Shown: positions 61,161-64,000 of the stretch, one piece after another
How positions within the stretch are numbered: position 1 is the first letter of the stretch
How the letters are laid out: each line of letters begins with the position of its first letter
DNA from: Lasioglossum baleicum
Lineage: Eukaryota > Arthropoda > Insecta > Hymenoptera > Halictidae
Direction of reading: 5' to 3'
Assembly (NCBI RefSeq): GCF_051020765.1
Contig: NW_027469231.1
Span: forward strand, 248,001 to 312,000
Length of the DNA stretch: 64,000 nucleotides
The notes under the pieces: generated by a model
The model's database searches: none
Told to the model about the DNA's origin: nothing
The model's input: the letters and a program-made list of their open reading frames with translations, nothing else
Translations under genes and position numbers: made by a program

Positions 61161-64000
61161 GAGTCAAACCGCCGGACAATATTATCAATCAAAATAAGGT
61201 AACACTTTTCAAGAAATACATTACCTTCCGAGAACCTGCCCCGCTGCAGCGAGTGTCTATTTTATTTTTCACGGGAACAAATGAGTAGACATTTTTCGGC
61301 AGACAGACACCTCAGCTTCACGTACGAATAGCAAAATTGAGTGTCAAACTGTTCGAGATCGTTAGCAGCTAATTTTAGATTCGTGCTGCTGTGTCAGCAG
61401 CTTCACCGCCCCTTTTATTCCGAGGGTCAGACCGAGAATTCCGAGAGTCCATCCGCAGTGTAGTACTGGCAATAGACACCTTAATTCACAGTATATATAG
61501 TACAGAACAGAATGCTATCGTTGTAGAGCTATACCTTCTGATATAGAGTCAAACCTCTGACAGATGGCCTCACCTTCCGTGAAGCTAAACCGCTGTATCG
61601 AGAGTGTAACGTCGGGTACTGAGAAAGAAATCATTCCTCGTTTCAGTGACGGGCACCTGAACTTCATGTATAAATTATAAGATCGAGTGTCAACCTGCTC
61701 TAGTACGTTGCCACCTTGTATGAGGGACGAATAGCTACGTCAATAACTTCACCTATGCTCTGATTTCGAGAGTCCGACAAGGTATTCCGGGAGTAAGTGC
61801 GCTGAACAGTTTTGGCAGGAGACACCTTAATTCACGGCTTGAATATTAAACTAGAACGTCAAACCGCTTGAAAGCGTTACCGATTTGTATAAAGTCAAAC
61901 GATTTACCGAAGGCCTTACCTTCCGAGAACCTGTCCCGCTGGGACGAGAGTATATCATCGTTTCCAGAGGAAGAACATAGTATTCATTTCAGTCACGGGC
62001 ACGTTAACGTCGTGTATGAATTAGAATATCGAGGGTCAGAACTTTACTGTTCGTCACCACCGTCTTGGAGAATAAAGCGGCTAAGAGAATAGCTTCAACC
62101 ATCCTGCCTTTCCGTCTGTCAAACCACGTATTCCTGGCGTAAATGCCCTCAGCATTATTGGCAATGGACAACTTAATTCACGGTTTGAATATTGATATTG
62201 GCCGTCAAGCCGTTGCAGAACATTACCAGATCGTATAGGGTTAAACTCCTTACAGAATGTCTGACTCTCCGACAAACTGACCGGCTGCATCGAGAATATA
62301 AAAGCGCATTCTGACGTACGAACTGGTGTACGTTTACTGACGGGCACCTTAATTTCATGCATAAATAAGGAGGTAGATGGTCAAACCGTTCGAGAACGTC
62401 ACCACATCCCTTGAGATCCGTACGGCTAAGTCAATAGCTTCACATATCCTGTGATACTGAGAGTCAAACCATGAATTCTGAGAGTCTATCCGCAGTACAG
62501 TACTGGTATTAGAACCTTAATTTGCGGTATAAATAGTAATATAGAGATGCGAACCGTCGCAGTACGTTACATACCGGTATAGGGTATAACTTTTTTCCGG
62601 ATACCTTACCCTCCGAAAACATATCTCGCTGCAGCAATTGCCTTGCTTAGTGTTCACGGAAACAAATTAGTAGACAATTTAGTAGGCCAGCAAGTTAATT
62701 ACATGTATCAATAGGAAGATGGAGAATCAAATAGTCCGAGATCTCTACCACCTCTTTTGACAGTCGTATGTATAATGCAATAGCTGCACCTTTCCTGTGA
62801 TTTTGAGTGACATACCATGTATTCCGGGAGAAAATCCGCTGAACAGTATTGGCAATAGGCACTTTAATTCGCCGTGCGAATATTAAAGTAGCGCAGCAAT
62901 CTGTTTCAGCGCGTTACCAATTGGTATAAAGTCAATCGTTACACTGATGGCCCTTCACTCCGAAAGCCTATCCATCTGTATTGAGGGTAAAACTACGTGC
63001 TCAAAGAAACAAATTAGTATGTTATTTTAGTGACAGCCACATTAATTGCATGTACGAATTATATGATGGACTGTCAAACCGCTCCGGAACGATGGAACAT
63101 TCTGTGAGAGACGAACGGTTAAGACAATAGCTGCACCTACCCTAAGATTCTGAAGGACAGTCAAGGAATTCCTGGAGTCAATGCGCTATACACTATTTTC
63201 AATGGACACCATAATACAGGCTTCGAATACTAAGGTAGAGCACCAAACCGTTTTAGAACGCTACCAGTTGTTATAAAGTCAATCGCATTACCGAAGACCT
63301 TACCATCTGAGAAATATCCCCGCTGCATTGTGAGTATAACTTTGTGATCACACATACGAATTAGTATGCTTTATAGTGTCTCGCAACTTAATTTATGTAT
63401 GAATTAGAATTTCTAGTGTCAGAGAGTTCGAGATCGACAGCTCCATCTTTGAGAGTCGAACAACTGGGTCAATAGCTACACCAATAAATAGGATACCGAG
63501 AGTCAAGCCTCGTATTCCAGGAGAACATCCGCTGAAGAGTATTAGCATTAGATACATTGTATCACGGTAAGAATATTAAGTGTGGGGATGCAAACCGTTT
63601 GAGAACGTTACCAATTCGTAAAACGTCATATTCTGTACCGAAGACCTTACAATACCAGATATTATCGCAGAGTATCGAGAATATAACATCGTGTTCAGGG
63701 ATACAAATAACTATACACTTTTGTGGGTGGGGGGGGGGCAACTTGATATCATGAATGAATGAGAAGATCGAGCGTCAAACCGTTTGAGATCGTTACAAAT
63801 TCGTATGACGTCAAACGTCCTACCGAAGACCTTACCCGCCGCAAAAATAGCCCCCTGTATCACAAGTAGGACTTCCTGTTTGGAAAGACACATTAGTATT
63901 CGTTATAGTGACGACATCTTAATTTCATGTAAGAATTAGAAGATCGAGGGTCAAACCTTTCGTGATCGATATCACCTTCGGTTAGAACCGAAAGGCTGAG
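61161..64000 (+). repeat. Satellite S1 array, block 11 (+), about 8 units, runs off the window
   Basis: Forward S1 units. 61870-62190 is paralogous to 23320-23640, and 63771-64000 to 26318-26552 (about 93% by eye). A G10 run preceded by GGGT lies at 63725-63738. The array is cut by the window end, so its true extent is unknown. Confidence 0.91.
63725..63738 (+). repeat. G-rich run (GGGT plus G10) inside an S1 unit
   Basis: Replaces 'agtgacgggcacc'-type sequence at the A/B border. It is the third long G/C run in the window, and each lies at a different unit phase. Confidence 0.88.

Noticed and set aside
1..64000. CENP-B box in S1 or S2
   Set aside because: No string fits the nTTCGnnnnAnnCGGGn core in the unit consensus by eye. 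Partial resemblance around 'ttcg' or 'cggg' was not convincing.
1..64000. CRISPR array or other prokaryotic repeat system
   Set aside because: The repeated unit is about 345 or 315 bp and diverged throughout, with no short exact repeat alternating with unique spacers, no cas genes, and a eukaryotic LINE within the array.
1..64000. Telomeric repeat (TTAGG or similar)
   Set aside because: No run of short telomeric repeats was seen, so there is no support for a subtelomeric location.

Overview
The window is almost entirely non-genic satellite DNA from a eukaryote. I see no intact protein-coding gene, tRNA, rRNA, CRISPR array or bacterial-type operon. The only coding-derived sequence is a broken, 5'-truncated non-LTR retrotransposon at 47963-50409. 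Its reverse-transcriptase and C-terminal motifs resemble the R1 clade (R1/TRAS/SART-like elements), which is known mainly from arthropods. With the CpG-rich satellite, this suggests an insect or other arthropod. The species cannot be named from the sequence.

Two tandem-repeat families fill the rest. Satellite S1 (about 54 kb in total) has a unit of about 345 bp, and each unit is itself two related halves, A (about 175 bp) and B (about 170 bp). Both halves carry a box reading caaaccgttYgagaacgtta, and each half has its own short inverted repeat. Neighbouring units look roughly 20-25% different from one another by eye, mostly through substitutions, so this is an old, poorly homogenised array. 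Satellite S2 (about 7.4 kb in two islands) is more AT-rich, has a unit of about 315 bp, and is unrelated to S1 as far as I can see.

Layout: S1(+) 1-8734; S1(-) 8735-9935; S1(+) 9936-12750; S1(-) 12751-15625; S1(+) 15626-37040; S1(-) 37041-44736; S2(+) 44737-45820; S2(-) 45821-46332; S1(+) 46333-47962; retroelement 47963-50409; S1(-) 50410-52246; S2(+) 52247-54838; S2(-) 54839-58065; S1(+) 58066-58372; S1(-) 58373-61160; S1(+) 61161-64000. Strand labels are arbitrary, with '+' meaning the orientation of the first block. Boundaries are good to about 10-20 bp.

The most interesting signal is that rearrangement junctions are themselves duplicated. The (+)/(-) S1 junction at 12750 recurs at 37040 with the same flanks. 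The S2 turnaround at 54838 and the S2/S1 junction at 58066 recur, in inverted orientation, at 45820 and 44737. S2 island 1 therefore looks like an internally shortened, inverted copy of part of island 2, with the retroelement lying between the two. Further paralogous tracts lie 5-38 kb apart, including one sharp-edged 214-bp tract of about 98% identity. The picture is a centromere- or heterochromatin-like satellite field shaped by segmental duplication, inversion and conversion of already rearranged blocks. A centromeric role is inference only.
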